This document shows positions 16,574-25,272 of a stretch of DNA of 63,476 nucleotides, one piece after another. The DNA comes from Tenericutes bacterium HGW-Tenericutes-2 (lineage in GTDB: Bacteria > Bacillota_I > Bacilli_A > Acholeplasmatales > Acholeplasmataceae). Every line of letters starts with the position of its first letter. Position 1 is the stretch's first letter. The position numbers and the translations under genes were made by a program. The notes below the pieces were generated by a model. It saw only the letters and a list, made by a program, of their open reading frames with translations, made no database searches and was not told the origin of the DNA. The stretch lies in contig PGXL01000011.1 in NCBI GenBank assembly GCA_002839095.1, positions 1 to 63,476 on the forward strand. The letters are read 5' to 3'.

Positions 16574-16960
16574 CTAAAGTACAATCGCTAGTATTATAAT
16601 ACCAAGAAACATAAAGAATAAGGAAACAAGTGAACTTTCAACCAGTTGTGGAAGTAATGTATTGTACTCCTCTAATTTTGGATGATAATTTTTTAATAAC
16701 TTGTAGTAAAAGTAATAATACAAAAATCCCCATGCCATGACCATAATAACCAATAAAATTGCTAAAAATAATGTAAGTTTAGTATATATAAACATGTTGA
16801 CAATCACCAAAACCGGTAAAAGTAGGATTAATGAGGAAATTAGGAGAGCTCCTAAAACGGACTTAACCACATACTTCATTTTCGTTTCTTTATCGATTAA
16901 TTTGACAAGTTTTTTAAAGCGTCTAAAAAACATAAAAACTCTATTCATTAATGAGTTCAT
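16574..16960 (-). CDS. Small membrane protein of unknown function
   Basis: About 128 residues (start uncertain: 16960, 16948 or 16933; none has a clear ribosome site, so coupling to the upstream gene is likely). The N-terminus is strongly basic (RRFKKLVKLIDKETK). Three hydrophobic segments follow at about 33-60, 62-85 and 107-128, with a charged loop between the last two. I do not recognise a family. It lies between a PDZ-Lon protease and lspA in the same tight operon and overlaps the protease gene by about 20 bases, so a membrane quality-control role is possible but unproven. Confidence 0.7.
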   Translation of the reverse strand: MNSLMNRVFMFFRRFKKLVKLIDKETKMKYVVKSVLGALLISSLILLLPVLVIVNMFIYTKLTLFLAILLVIMVMAWGFLYYYFYYKLLKNYHPKLEEYNTLLPQLVESSLVSLFFMFLGIIILAIVL

Positions 16961-17939
16961 GGAGCGCTTCGACCGCCTCTTCTATCGTATTTACTACAAT
17001 GATTTGATATGGATAATTAAGATCAGGAATCTCAGTAAAATGAGATAAAGGAATAAAGAAAACATCGACTTTTTGATAGATTCCAGTGTACATTTTTTGG
17101 GTAATTCCACCAATTCTACCGATGGTTCCATCGATCTCAATTGTTCCAGTTCCTGCAATTTTTAGATTACCAATGTTTAGTTTTAGTAAACTTGCGTAAA
17201 TACTAAGTGTCTGAATCATTCCGCCACTTGGTCCACCAACAATGCTGTTTACTCCAGGAAATTCAAAGCTTGGAAAAGCACTTAGTATCTCGTAGTTAGG
17301 ATAGAAAATCATATATTGATCTTCATCTGTTTTGGTATATTCAAAATAAAAGAATGTTTCTACATCGTTTACAATACGCATGACTTTGTATCGGATTGTA
17401 TTTAAATATGCAAGTTGTCTAAACTCTTGATGCGTGTAATTTTCATAGGAATTTCCGTTAACTTCAACGATGATATCACCAATTTCAAGCTCACTTAACC
17501 GACTTGGTCTGTAATATATATAAAGCCCTCTATATTCATAATCAATTTCAATCGATGAATCCTCTAGATTAGCAAGCTCATATGCCTTAATCAAGGATGT
17601 TTTTAGGGATACAATCTTTGATATTTGTCCAGCTCTAAAATCATCTTTCCACGATGTATCAGATTCTCTTTCTGTCATCGGCTTAATATTCATTGTCCGA
17701 TCACCTGCTAAAACAAATGACTGGAATGCTGTAATTGGATAATATGAGTAGACGTAAACTGTATTGAAATTATCAAGAAAATCAACATCTTCAATTACAA
17801 TCGCACTTTGAACAGGGGTAAGTCCTCCTGGTGCAGTCACTGCTAAATTGGTTGGTGCAACCAACACAAAAAGAAGGTACAAGTACGGGAAAGACAAAAT
17901 TATTAATATTTTTTTATAGCTTTTCAGTAATATTAACAT
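16941..17939 (-). CDS. PDZ-Lon membrane protease (YlbL/SepM family)
   Basis: A 332-residue membrane-anchored serine protease. A single N-terminal transmembrane helix (about 8-32) is followed by an extracytoplasmic PDZ domain (about 125-215, GDIIVEVNGNSYEN) and a Lon-type proteolytic domain (about 235-332). The catalytic Ser is in GGPSGGM and the Lys in ITQKMYTG, forming a Ser-Lys dyad. Homologues include YlbL of Bacillus, linked to DNA damage recovery, and SepM of streptococci, which processes competence peptide. The substrate here is unknown. It overlaps the dCMP deaminase gene by 26 bases. Confidence 0.88.
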   Translation of the reverse strand: MLILLKSYKKILIILSFPYLYLLFVLVAPTNLAVTAPGGLTPVQSAIVIEDVDFLDNFNTVYVYSYYPITAFQSFVLAGDRTMNIKPMTERESDTSWKDDFRAGQISKIVSLKTSLIKAYELANLEDSSIEIDYEYRGLYIYYRPSRLSELEIGDIIVEVNGNSYENYTHQEFRQLAYLNTIRYKVMRIVNDVETFFYFEYTKTDEDQYMIFYPNYEILSAFPSFEFPGVNSIVGGPSGGMIQTLSIYASLLKLNIGNLKIAGTGTIEIDGTIGRIGGITQKMYTGIYQKVDVFFIPLSHFTEIPDLNYPYQIIVVNTIEEAVEALHELINE

Positions 17940-18396
17940 AGCTTATCTCTCCAACTTCAATCTGGCGATAGCTGACGCCAGATGCTTTTAGCATCTTCGT
18001 TGCTGCTTCATGTTCCTTGGAGTTTTGATATTTATTGGATTCATAAACAATTTCTTGAATTCCACTTTGAATAATTAATTTGGTGCACTCATTGCATGGA
18101 AAAAGGGTGACGTAAATAGACGCCCCTTTTAAATTGGTAGTCGCATTCAATATCGCATTCGCTTCTGCATGGACAACATAAGGATACTTTGTATCTAGGA
18201 AGTCTCCTTCATTTCCCCAAGGAAATGTTTCATCATTACAGCCTTGTGGAAGTCCATTGTATCCAATACCAACTATTCTTTTTCCTGTATTGATGATACA
18301 AGCACCAACTTGAGTGGATGGATCCTTACTTCTAAGTGCCGATAGTTTAGCTACACCCATGAAATACTGATCCCAGGATATATAATCCTTACGCAT
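17914..18396 (-). CDS. dCMP deaminase (ComEB-type)
   Basis: About 160 residues from ATG 18396, chosen because AGGAAG lies before it and it overlaps the msrA stop as TAATG; a longer frame from 18441 would extend 46 bases into msrA. The zinc site is complete: HAEANAIL (His and proton-shuttle Glu) and PCNECTKLI (two Cys). DPSTQVGACI is the usual N-terminal motif. It converts dCMP to dUMP, which feeds the ThyA of this window. ComEB is the Bacillus name; no competence gene is adjacent. Confidence 0.92.
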   Translation of the reverse strand: MRKDYISWDQYFMGVAKLSALRSKDPSTQVGACIINTGKRIVGIGYNGLPQGCNDETFPWGNEGDFLDTKYPYVVHAEANAILNATTNLKGASIYVTLFPCNECTKLIIQSGIQEIVYESNKYQNSKEHEAATKMLKASGVSYRQIEVGEISYVNITEKL

Positions 18397-18893
18397 TATT
18401 TCACTTCCTCTTTCTTTGCTAAACCCATGTCTATATGACAATAGCCACCTGGATTTTTCTTTAGATAATCTTGATGGTATTCCTCAGCTAGCTCATAATC
18501 TAAGCTCTTTTTCACTTCTGTTTGAACTCTTGGTAAGTCTTTACCAAAAACTGCTTCCATATAATTTAATGCTTTTGTCTTATCATCTTCATTTTCATAA
18601 TAGATGCCTGTTCTATACTGTCTTCCAATATCGTGGCCTTGTCTATTTCTTGAAAATGGATCAATAATTCTAAAGAATTGCTCTAAAACCTTTTCTAGTG
18701 TGATTACTTTTTCATCATAAATGACTTCAATTGCTTCAGCGTGTGTAGCTCTACCGTCACAAACTTCCTTGTATGTAGGGTTTTTCTTGTTGCCGTCAAT
18801 ATAACCAACAGATGTCTCTAAAACACCCTTTAACTGGTTAAAATAAGCTTCTACACCCCAAAAACAGCCACCTGCAAGTATAATTTTCTTCAT
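18396..18893 (-). CDS. msrA: Peptide methionine sulfoxide reductase A
   Basis: A 165-residue MsrA that reduces methionine S-sulfoxide in proteins. The catalytic motif GGCFWGVEA sits at residues 8-16. Further motifs are VGYIDG, THAEAIEV, FFRIIDP and EYHQDYL. Length is normal for the short form without an MsrB domain. The C-terminal resolving Cys is probably the one in GGYCHID. It starts one base past the aspS stop and is part of the T-box operon. Confidence 0.96.
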   Translation of the reverse strand: MKKIILAGGCFWGVEAYFNQLKGVLETSVGYIDGNKKNPTYKEVCDGRATHAEAIEVIYDEKVITLEKVLEQFFRIIDPFSRNRQGHDIGRQYRTGIYYENEDDKTKALNYMEAVFGKDLPRVQTEVKKSLDYELAEEYHQDYLKKNPGGYCHIDMGLAKKEEVK

Positions 18894-18894
18894 T

Positions 18895-20607
18895 TTATTT
18901 ACCCACCTTTATTCCTAATTCATCTAACTGAACCAAATCCACAGTACTTGGTGCCTGCATCATTGTATCCTTAGCACTTTGTGTCTTCGGAAATGCTACA
19001 ACGTCCTTAATATTTTGTGTGTTGGTCATTAACATAACCACTCTATCTAAGCCAAGTGCAAGTCCACCATGTGGAGGAGTTCCATATTTTAATGCATCAA
19101 CGAAGAAACCGAAGCGTTCTTCGATATCCTTTTTAGTTAATCCTAAAGTATCAAACATCAACTTTTGAACATCTTGATTGTGAATACGAATCGATCCACC
19201 ACCTATTTCATAGCCATTTAATACGACGTCATAAGCCTTAGCCATGGCATGCTTTGGATCATTTCGTAGAACCTCTGGATCCACAGGTGCAGTAAATGGG
19301 TGATGCTTCGCATAAAATCTTTTCTCTTCTTCACTATACTCTAAAAGTGGCCAATCTGTCACCCAAAGGAACTTGAATTGATTTTCTGGGATTAGCTTAA
19401 ATTCATTAGCAAGTTCTATTCTTAAAGCACTGAGCGCAGATGAAACATTCTCAAATTGACCAGGAACTAGAAATAACGTATTACCTTCTTTTAAATTTAA
19501 GCCCTTTAATTGATTTTCATCTAAGTACTTAACGATTGACCCTGAGAATTGACCTTCACTGAGCTTAATGAAGGCTAGTGCATCACCATGATTTTTCTTG
19601 ACGAGTTCAGAGAGTTGATCTAATCTTTTTCTAGTTACTAATCCTTGTTCGAGAATAATACCTCTGACTTGTTCTTTATTGTTAAATAAAGGTAAGTCGA
19701 TTCCCTTAAAGAAGTTAGTGTAATCACTAATTAGCATCTCGTAGCGCATATCTGGCTTATCATTACCATATTTTTCCATTGACTCTTGAAAGCTCATTTT
19801 TAAAAACGGTGCTTTCACATCAATGCTCAACACCTTTTTAAAGGTTTTCACTAATACCTTTTCAACAATTGCTTGAACATCATTCATGTCAACAAACGAA
19901 GCTTCGATATCAACTTGAGTAAATTCTGGTTGTCTATCTGCTCTTAAATCTTCATCTCTAAAACATCGAGCAATTTGGAAATATTTTTCAAATCCAGCAA
20001 CCATAAATAATTGCTTATAGATTTGAGGGGATTGAGGTAGTGCATAAAAATGACCTGGATATAGGCGTGAAGGAACTAAATAGTCTCTCGCACCTTCAGG
20101 AGTTGATTTACCTAAAATAGGAGTTTCCATTTCATAGAAGCCTTCTTCAACTAAAACAGAACGAATTGCTTGCGTGATTTCATGTCTTTTGATCATGAAA
20201 TTTTGCATGACAGGTCTTCTTAAATCCAAATAACGATATTTGAGTCTAGTATCTTCTAATGCATCGGTGTCATTACTCACAATAATTGGTGGATTTTCAG
20301 CCACACTTAAAATAGTAAGCTCGCTCACTTCAACTTCGACTTCACCAGTTAAAATTGTGCTATTCTTACTTTCTCTTTCAATCACTGTTCCTTTAGCCTC
20401 TAAAACAAACTCATTTCTAACCTTTAAGGCAATATCATAAAATGGGTTGCCTGGTTTAACCAAAAGCTGTGTAATGCCAAAACGGTCTCTTAGATCAATA
20501 AAGACTAAACCACCTAGGTTTCTAACCTTCGCAGCCCATCCTTTTAAGAAAACCTCTTTACCGACGTGTTTTATATTTAATTCATTATTATGATGTGTGT
20601 ATTTCAT
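18895..20607 (-). CDS. aspS: Aspartyl-tRNA synthetase
   Basis: A 570-residue bacterial class II synthetase. It has an N-terminal OB-fold anticodon-binding domain (about 1-105), a catalytic core with FYEMETPILGKSTPEGARDYLVP, RCFRDEDLRADRQPEFTQ (motif 2) and GLALGLDR (motif 3), and the bacterial GAD insertion at about 280-400. It charges tRNA-Asp. The gene follows hisS by one base and is controlled with it by the upstream T-box, whose specifier contains GAC (Asp). Confidence 0.96.
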   Translation of the reverse strand: MKYTHHNNELNIKHVGKEVFLKGWAAKVRNLGGLVFIDLRDRFGITQLLVKPGNPFYDIALKVRNEFVLEAKGTVIERESKNSTILTGEVEVEVSELTILSVAENPPIIVSNDTDALEDTRLKYRYLDLRRPVMQNFMIKRHEITQAIRSVLVEEGFYEMETPILGKSTPEGARDYLVPSRLYPGHFYALPQSPQIYKQLFMVAGFEKYFQIARCFRDEDLRADRQPEFTQVDIEASFVDMNDVQAIVEKVLVKTFKKVLSIDVKAPFLKMSFQESMEKYGNDKPDMRYEMLISDYTNFFKGIDLPLFNNKEQVRGIILEQGLVTRKRLDQLSELVKKNHGDALAFIKLSEGQFSGSIVKYLDENQLKGLNLKEGNTLFLVPGQFENVSSALSALRIELANEFKLIPENQFKFLWVTDWPLLEYSEEEKRFYAKHHPFTAPVDPEVLRNDPKHAMAKAYDVVLNGYEIGGGSIRIHNQDVQKLMFDTLGLTKKDIEERFGFFVDALKYGTPPHGGLALGLDRVVMLMTNTQNIKDVVAFPKTQSAKDTMMQAPSTVDLVQLDELGIKVGK

Positions 20608-20608
20608 C

Positions 20609-21880
20609 TTATTTTTTCTCCAATTTTTCTAACAAATATTTCTTAATCTTCGCAAATAACACTTCTTCTTGTACTTCGGTTTTGGTGTTTTTTATACCAA
20701 CAACACCTCTTTTGAACTCTTCTTCACCGATAATGATTAAGTATTTCGCATTCATGCGCAGTGCTTGTTTTAATTGACCCTTAAATGCCTTTTGTGTATA
20801 GTTAGCATCAACAATTAGATTAGCTCCTCTTAATTCATATAAAATCTTGGTTGCTGCTGTCTTTAGATCATTGTTAAAAACAATGACATAGGCATCCAAT
20901 TCAATCTCTTTTGCAAAATCAACATTTTCAGCTTCAAGTGCTAAAAGCAATCTTTCCATACCACAAGCAAATCCAATGCCACCTAAATCAGGTCCACCAA
21001 GCTCAGAAACTAATTTTTGGTAGCGTCCGCCACCACCAAGTACATTTTGAGCCCCAAATCCTTCGATATCCGCTTCGATTTCGAAAACGGTATGACTATA
21101 ATAGTCTAAGCCTCTAACGAGCTTAGGCGCGATTTCATAGCTTATTTTAGCAACATTTAAATGCTCTAATACAGACTTAAAATATTCTCTTGAAGTCTCA
21201 TTTAAATAATCCTGTGGAGTTGGTGCACTCACAACTGCTTGATGCTTCGCATCGATTTTGCAATCTAAAATTCTTAATGGATTTTTAGTTAGTCTTTGTT
21301 TACAGTCATCACATAAAGTTGCTTCATGTGGTGTGAAATGGTTGATTAACGCTTCTGTGTAGTTCTTTCTAGAATCGTCATCACCTAGACTATTGATTCT
21401 AACTCTGACTCCCTTTAAGCCTAATCTCTTAATGAAATCAAAGGCTAAAATAATCATTTCTGCATCTAGTGCAGGATCAACAGCACCTATCGCTTCAACA
21501 CCAAATTGATAAAACTGACGATATCTTCCCTTTTGAGGACGTTCATAGCGAAAGTTAGGTCCAATGTAATAAACCTTTTCAAGTTCTTGTGAGCTATATA
21601 GCTTATTTTCTACATAGCTTCTGATGACTCCAGCAGTACCTTCTGGTCTTAAGGTTAGCTTACGATCACCACGATCATCAAAATCATAGGTTTCCTTAGT
21701 TACCATATCTGATAGCTCAGATTGACGGTGAAAGACTTCACTATACTCCATTATCGGTGTTCTAATTTCTTTATAATTATATAAATGAAGAACCTCTCTG
21801 ATTTTATCCTCTAGCTTGTGCCATAAATAAGACTCTGTAGGTAATACATCATAGGTACCCTTTACTTTATTAATTGCCAT
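20609..21880 (-). CDS. hisS: Histidyl-tRNA synthetase
   Basis: About 423 residues. Class II core with motif 2 region GPNFRYERPQKGRYRQFYQ, the histidine motif VRGLDYYSHTVFE, and motif 3 GIGFACGMERLLLALE. A C-terminal anticodon-binding domain starts at about residue 330. ATG 21880 is six bases after GGAGG; an adjacent ATG at 21883 leaves only three bases. It overlaps the preceding acetyltransferase by 11 bases, so the genes are translationally linked. Confidence 0.96.
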   Translation of the reverse strand: MAINKVKGTYDVLPTESYLWHKLEDKIREVLHLYNYKEIRTPIMEYSEVFHRQSELSDMVTKETYDFDDRGDRKLTLRPEGTAGVIRSYVENKLYSSQELEKVYYIGPNFRYERPQKGRYRQFYQFGVEAIGAVDPALDAEMIILAFDFIKRLGLKGVRVRINSLGDDDSRKNYTEALINHFTPHEATLCDDCKQRLTKNPLRILDCKIDAKHQAVVSAPTPQDYLNETSREYFKSVLEHLNVAKISYEIAPKLVRGLDYYSHTVFEIEADIEGFGAQNVLGGGGRYQKLVSELGGPDLGGIGFACGMERLLLALEAENVDFAKEIELDAYVIVFNNDLKTAATKILYELRGANLIVDANYTQKAFKGQLKQALRMNAKYLIIIGEEEFKRGVVGIKNTKTEVQEEVLFAKIKKYLLEKLEKK

Positions 21881-22439
21881 CATAATCCTCCCTTTTTAGC
21901 TCATAAATGAGCATATCATCTTTTAATACTCCATATACCTTTTCTAATAGATAAGGCTCTTTTTTTATTAGTTTAAACTGAGTTTTAGCGATAACCTTTT
22001 GGCTTCCGACATTACTTTGTAGATGCTTAACACGAATTAAATCATATTTTAAGTGCTGAAAGCCTATTTTGATTATCAATTGAATTGCTTGACTCATAAT
22101 GCCTTGATTCCAGTAATCCCTATGTAAGCAGTACCCGATTTCAGCACTATTCTCACCTTTTATTTTACTATGAAAATCAATGGTTCCTATCATTTTATTT
22201 TTAGTTAAATCGACAATGGCATAACCAGTAGGTAGCCCATGTCTTAATCTTGGCTTAAATATTTTCTTATAGGAAAGCTTCGCATCATTTAATGAAGTGA
22301 ATGGACCCCAGTTCAAATATCTAGTGACTTCAATATCTTTTCCATAGTCAAACATATCAGGTGCATCTGATTTAGATATCGTTCTTAACTTGTAGTTGCC
22401 AAATATAAGTTCTGGCATATGACGATAAGGTCTTTTCAA
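21870..22439 (-). CDS. GNAT acetyltransferase (RimJ/RimL-like)
   Basis: About 189 residues. The GNAT fold is seen as LRTISKSDAPDMFDYGKD at the N-terminus, AIVDLTKNKMIGTIDFH, and EIGYCLHRDYWNQGIMSQAI, the acetyl-CoA binding strand-helix. RimJ/RimL relatives acetylate protein N-termini or small amines; the substrate here is unknown. I prefer TTG 22439 as the start because GAGGTGA is about six bases upstream; the GTG at 22448 is inside that ribosome site. It is the first gene behind the His/Asp T-box, so its level should follow tRNA charging. Confidence 0.85.
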   Translation of the reverse strand: MKRPYRHMPELIFGNYKLRTISKSDAPDMFDYGKDIEVTRYLNWGPFTSLNDAKLSYKKIFKPRLRHGLPTGYAIVDLTKNKMIGTIDFHSKIKGENSAEIGYCLHRDYWNQGIMSQAIQLIIKIGFQHLKYDLIRVKHLQSNVGSQKVIAKTQFKLIKKEPYLLEKVYGVLKDDMLIYELKREDYDGN

Positions 22440-22451
22440 GCAAATCACCTC

Positions 22452-22611
22452 ACAAAAAAATAAAAACGTCCTTAAAAAAAGCTAAGGACGTAAAATTTAC
22501 GCGGTACCACCTTAGTTCTAGAAAATAATTCTAGCACTCATTTGTTATTGTTTTGTCTCCAAAGGTGTCACTGATCCTAAAGATCTCCTTTTTCATAGAC
22601 GATTGACTTAC
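22452..22611 (-). promoter_or_regulatory. T-box leader with GACAC specifier (Asp/His)
   Basis: The minus-strand leader contains the T-box AAGGTGGTACCGCG (22513-22500), the antiterminator region, and a terminator. Stem I is short: AAAGG pairs with CCTTT around a GATC-TTTAG-GATC hairpin. On its 3' side is GTGACACCTTTGG. The ileS T-box in this window reads GTATCACCTTTG at the same place, where ATC is the Ile codon. Aligning the two gives GAC (Asp, 22569-22567) as the specifier, with CAC (His, 22567-22565) overlapping it. The operon holds both hisS and aspS. Confidence 0.9.
22461..22491 (-). terminator. T-box terminator (hisS-aspS operon)
   Basis: Minus-strand ACGTCCTTA pairs with TAAGGACGT, followed by TTTT-A-TTTTTT. 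It is the regulated terminator of the T-box. Confidence 0.9.
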
Positions 22612-22617
22612 ATGATA

Positions 22618-22646
22618 ATAGTATCTTAAAAAGATAAATTTGTCAA
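22618..22646 (-). promoter_or_regulatory. Promoter of the hisS-aspS T-box operon
   Basis: Minus-strand TTGACA (22646-22641), 17-base spacer, TACTAT (22623-22618). The -35 abuts the dtd stop codon. Confidence 0.85.
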
Positions 22647-23081
22647 TTACATTTCAATAATGATAGTTACAGGTCCATCGTTGGTTGCTGTGATTTGCAT
22701 ATCTGCTCCAAATAGACCCTTTTCAACGTGATGATACTTCTTTAAATACTCACAAAATTGATTATATAGGGATTCTGCTAGCTCAGGTCTTGCTGCTTCG
22801 ATAAATGAAGGACGATTATTACCCTTTGTATCTCCATATAAAGTAAACTGTGAGATAGCTAAAATGCTGCCTTGTGCCTGTTCAAGATTCAAGTTCATCT
22901 TTCCCTGTTCATCCTCAAAAACTCTTAAATTATGGATCTTTTCAGCCATTTTTTTGATGACATCTACCGTATCATTGACATGAATTCCTACATAAAGTAA
23001 ATATCCATGATCAATTTTTCCAATGACTTGATTGGATACACTGACCTTAGCATCTCTCGTGCGCTCAACGACTACTCTCAT
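22647..23081 (-). CDS. dtd: D-aminoacyl-tRNA deacylase
   Basis: A 144-residue Dtd that hydrolyses D-amino acids (and mischarged glycine) from tRNA. The active-site motif SQFTLYGDTKGNNRPSF is present, as is the C-terminal NDGPVTIIIE, which contains the Gly-cisPro-like region. Length is standard. It overlaps the rsh stop by four bases (ATGA), the common rsh-dtd pair of Firmicutes. Confidence 0.96.
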   Translation of the reverse strand: MRVVVERTRDAKVSVSNQVIGKIDHGYLLYVGIHVNDTVDVIKKMAEKIHNLRVFEDEQGKMNLNLEQAQGSILAISQFTLYGDTKGNNRPSFIEAARPELAESLYNQFCEYLKKYHHVEKGLFGADMQITATNDGPVTIIIEM

Positions 23082-25258
23082 TTGAAATCTCTTTCTACTG
23101 AATAAATCTCACTAATTTTACGCAGATTGACCATTAAGGATTGTAATGCATTTGCATTATTGATGGATACCTTGATTTTGATTGTCATTTCTAGGCTTGA
23201 AGTTGTGATTGCATTCACTTCTGCAATTGCGATGGATGAAGCATTGACAACGGTAACAACCTCGGTTAATAAAGTTGACTTACTACCACCAACTATTTTA
23301 ATCCATGTTGGATATTTTCTTGTAATATTGGATGACCAAAAGGCTTCGATCAGTCTATTTTCTTCGAATTGCTTACAGTTTGGACAAAATGATGCATGCA
23401 CAACAATGCCTGATGTTTTAGAAACATAACCAATAATAGAATCTCCAGGAATTGGAAGACAACAGTTCGCAAGCTTTAGCTGAGGACTTGATAGCCCTTC
23501 AATAACTACACCAGTTTCACTATGTGTAGTTAATTGCTTTGAAGCTTTTTCCATTTGACGCTGTAATAATACCGATGGATCAACTTCTAAACCTAAAAGC
23601 TTATTTACAACAGTTTTTGGACTTAAATTACCCTTACCGATTTCAAGATATAATTCTGTTACATCGGTAATCATATTTTTTTCGAAATGCTTTTTAACAA
23701 ATGTATCATCGAGTGATTCAGTTACCTTATGGGCAGTCATTTCTCGATCTAACGATTCCTTACCCATTATAATCAATGAATCACGGTTTAATTTATTTAA
23801 GAATCCTTTAATTTTATGTCTTGCATGAGAGGATTTCGCGATTTTTAGCCAGTCTTCACTTGGTCCAAATGAATTTTTATTGATCTTAACACTGACGATA
23901 TCGCCAGTATTCAGTTCATAATCCAAAGTCACGATTCGATTATTGACTAAAGCTCCAACCATCTTATTACCGATATCGGTATGAATTCGATAAGCAAAGT
24001 CAATTGGAGTTGATCCCTTAGGTAACTCAATAACTTCACCCTTTGGTGTAAAGACATAGACATTCGCATCTAGGATATCACCTTTGATCGTACCAACAAA
24101 TTCCTCTGCACCACCTTCGGTTTCATCAGAATCTTCACTCATTTTGAGCAGTTCACCATACCACTTTAGCTTCTGAGCAATTTCAAATTGTTCACGTTCC
24201 TTAGAGTATGTTTTATTTTCCTTATATGCCCAGTGAGCTGCAACCCCGTATTCAGCAACCTGATCCATTTCAGGAGTTCTAATTTGAACCTCAAAAAGGG
24301 TGCCATCATCTGATAAGACAGTTGTATGTAGTGATTGATACATATTGGGCTTAGGTACTGCAATATAATCCTTAAATCTTCTAGGAATTGGTGTGAAATT
24401 CGCGTGAATAATACCCAATGCTTGATAGCATGTTTCAATACGGTCAACGATAATACGCACAGCTAAAAGATCATAAATGTCTTCAAATGCTCTACTATCC
24501 TTAACCATCTTTTTATAGATGCTATAGATATTTTTAATACGTCCTTTGATTTCGAAATCATGAAGCTCGCTATCGGTAAATAAGGACTTAATATATTCAA
24601 TGACATGCTCAATTGAAGCATCTCTTTCTGCTTTTTTCGATTGAATCATATTAGAAACACGATAATACATTGGTGGATCCGTATAGCGAAGAGAGCGGTC
24701 CTCTAACTCCGCTTTAATTCTAAAAATACCTAGACGATGAGCAAGAGGTGCATATATTTCTAAAGTTTCTGTCGCTATTTTATATTGTTTTTCTGGAGTC
24801 ATAGACTCCAATGTTCTCACATTATGCAGTCTATCCGCGATTTTAATTAAAACAACTCGGATATCCTTTGCCATCGCAATCAACATTTTTTGATGATTAT
24901 CTGCTTGCGATGCTTTTTGATTAAATGATAGCTTACCAATCTTTGTCACACCATCTACAAGTGCTGCAATATCGCTACCAAATGTCGTTTCTACCTCTTT
25001 TAAGGTTAAACTGGTATCTTCTACCGTGTCATGTAATAAAGCTGCGATTAAGGTCGCAGGACCACCTCTTAAATCAGCAAGAATTTTGGCAACTGCAATC
25101 GGATGGGTAATATATGGCTCGCCACTCTTACGCATTTGACCCTCATGTCTTTCCTTAGCCAAAAAATAAGCCTTTTCAATCAGCTTGATGTCAGATTCTC
25201 TTTTAATGTATGAATCAAAGGCTTCTACTAATGACTTAAAAAGCGGATCAGTTACCAT
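23078..25258 (-). CDS. rel: Bifunctional (p)ppGpp synthetase/hydrolase (RSH)
   Basis: About 726 residues. An HD hydrolase domain (about 25-180) contains HDTVEDT and KIADRLHNVRTL. The synthetase domain (about 235-355) contains YDLLAVRIIVD and PNMYQSLHTTV. A TGS domain follows at about 400-460 (VYVFTPKGEVIELPKGSTPIDFAY), then the Zn-finger-like conserved-Cys region with LANCCLPIPGD, and a C-terminal ACT domain from about 655. Both activities look intact. ATG 25258 is preferred to the GTG at 25264. It makes and removes the alarmone in response to starvation. Confidence 0.95.
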   Translation of the reverse strand: MVTDPLFKSLVEAFDSYIKRESDIKLIEKAYFLAKERHEGQMRKSGEPYITHPIAVAKILADLRGGPATLIAALLHDTVEDTSLTLKEVETTFGSDIAALVDGVTKIGKLSFNQKASQADNHQKMLIAMAKDIRVVLIKIADRLHNVRTLESMTPEKQYKIATETLEIYAPLAHRLGIFRIKAELEDRSLRYTDPPMYYRVSNMIQSKKAERDASIEHVIEYIKSLFTDSELHDFEIKGRIKNIYSIYKKMVKDSRAFEDIYDLLAVRIIVDRIETCYQALGIIHANFTPIPRRFKDYIAVPKPNMYQSLHTTVLSDDGTLFEVQIRTPEMDQVAEYGVAAHWAYKENKTYSKEREQFEIAQKLKWYGELLKMSEDSDETEGGAEEFVGTIKGDILDANVYVFTPKGEVIELPKGSTPIDFAYRIHTDIGNKMVGALVNNRIVTLDYELNTGDIVSVKINKNSFGPSEDWLKIAKSSHARHKIKGFLNKLNRDSLIIMGKESLDREMTAHKVTESLDDTFVKKHFEKNMITDVTELYLEIGKGNLSPKTVVNKLLGLEVDPSVLLQRQMEKASKQLTTHSETGVVIEGLSSPQLKLANCCLPIPGDSIIGYVSKTSGIVVHASFCPNCKQFEENRLIEAFWSSNITRKYPTWIKIVGGSKSTLLTEVVTVVNASSIAIAEVNAITTSSLEMTIKIKVSINNANALQSLMVNLRKISEIYSVERDFK

Positions 25259-25272
25259 AAACACACTTCTTT

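Noticed and set aside
18396-18441. Longer dCMP deaminase start at 18441
   Set aside because: It would overlap msrA by 46 bases and lacks a ribosome site, while ATG 18396 has AGGAAG and a TAATG junction.
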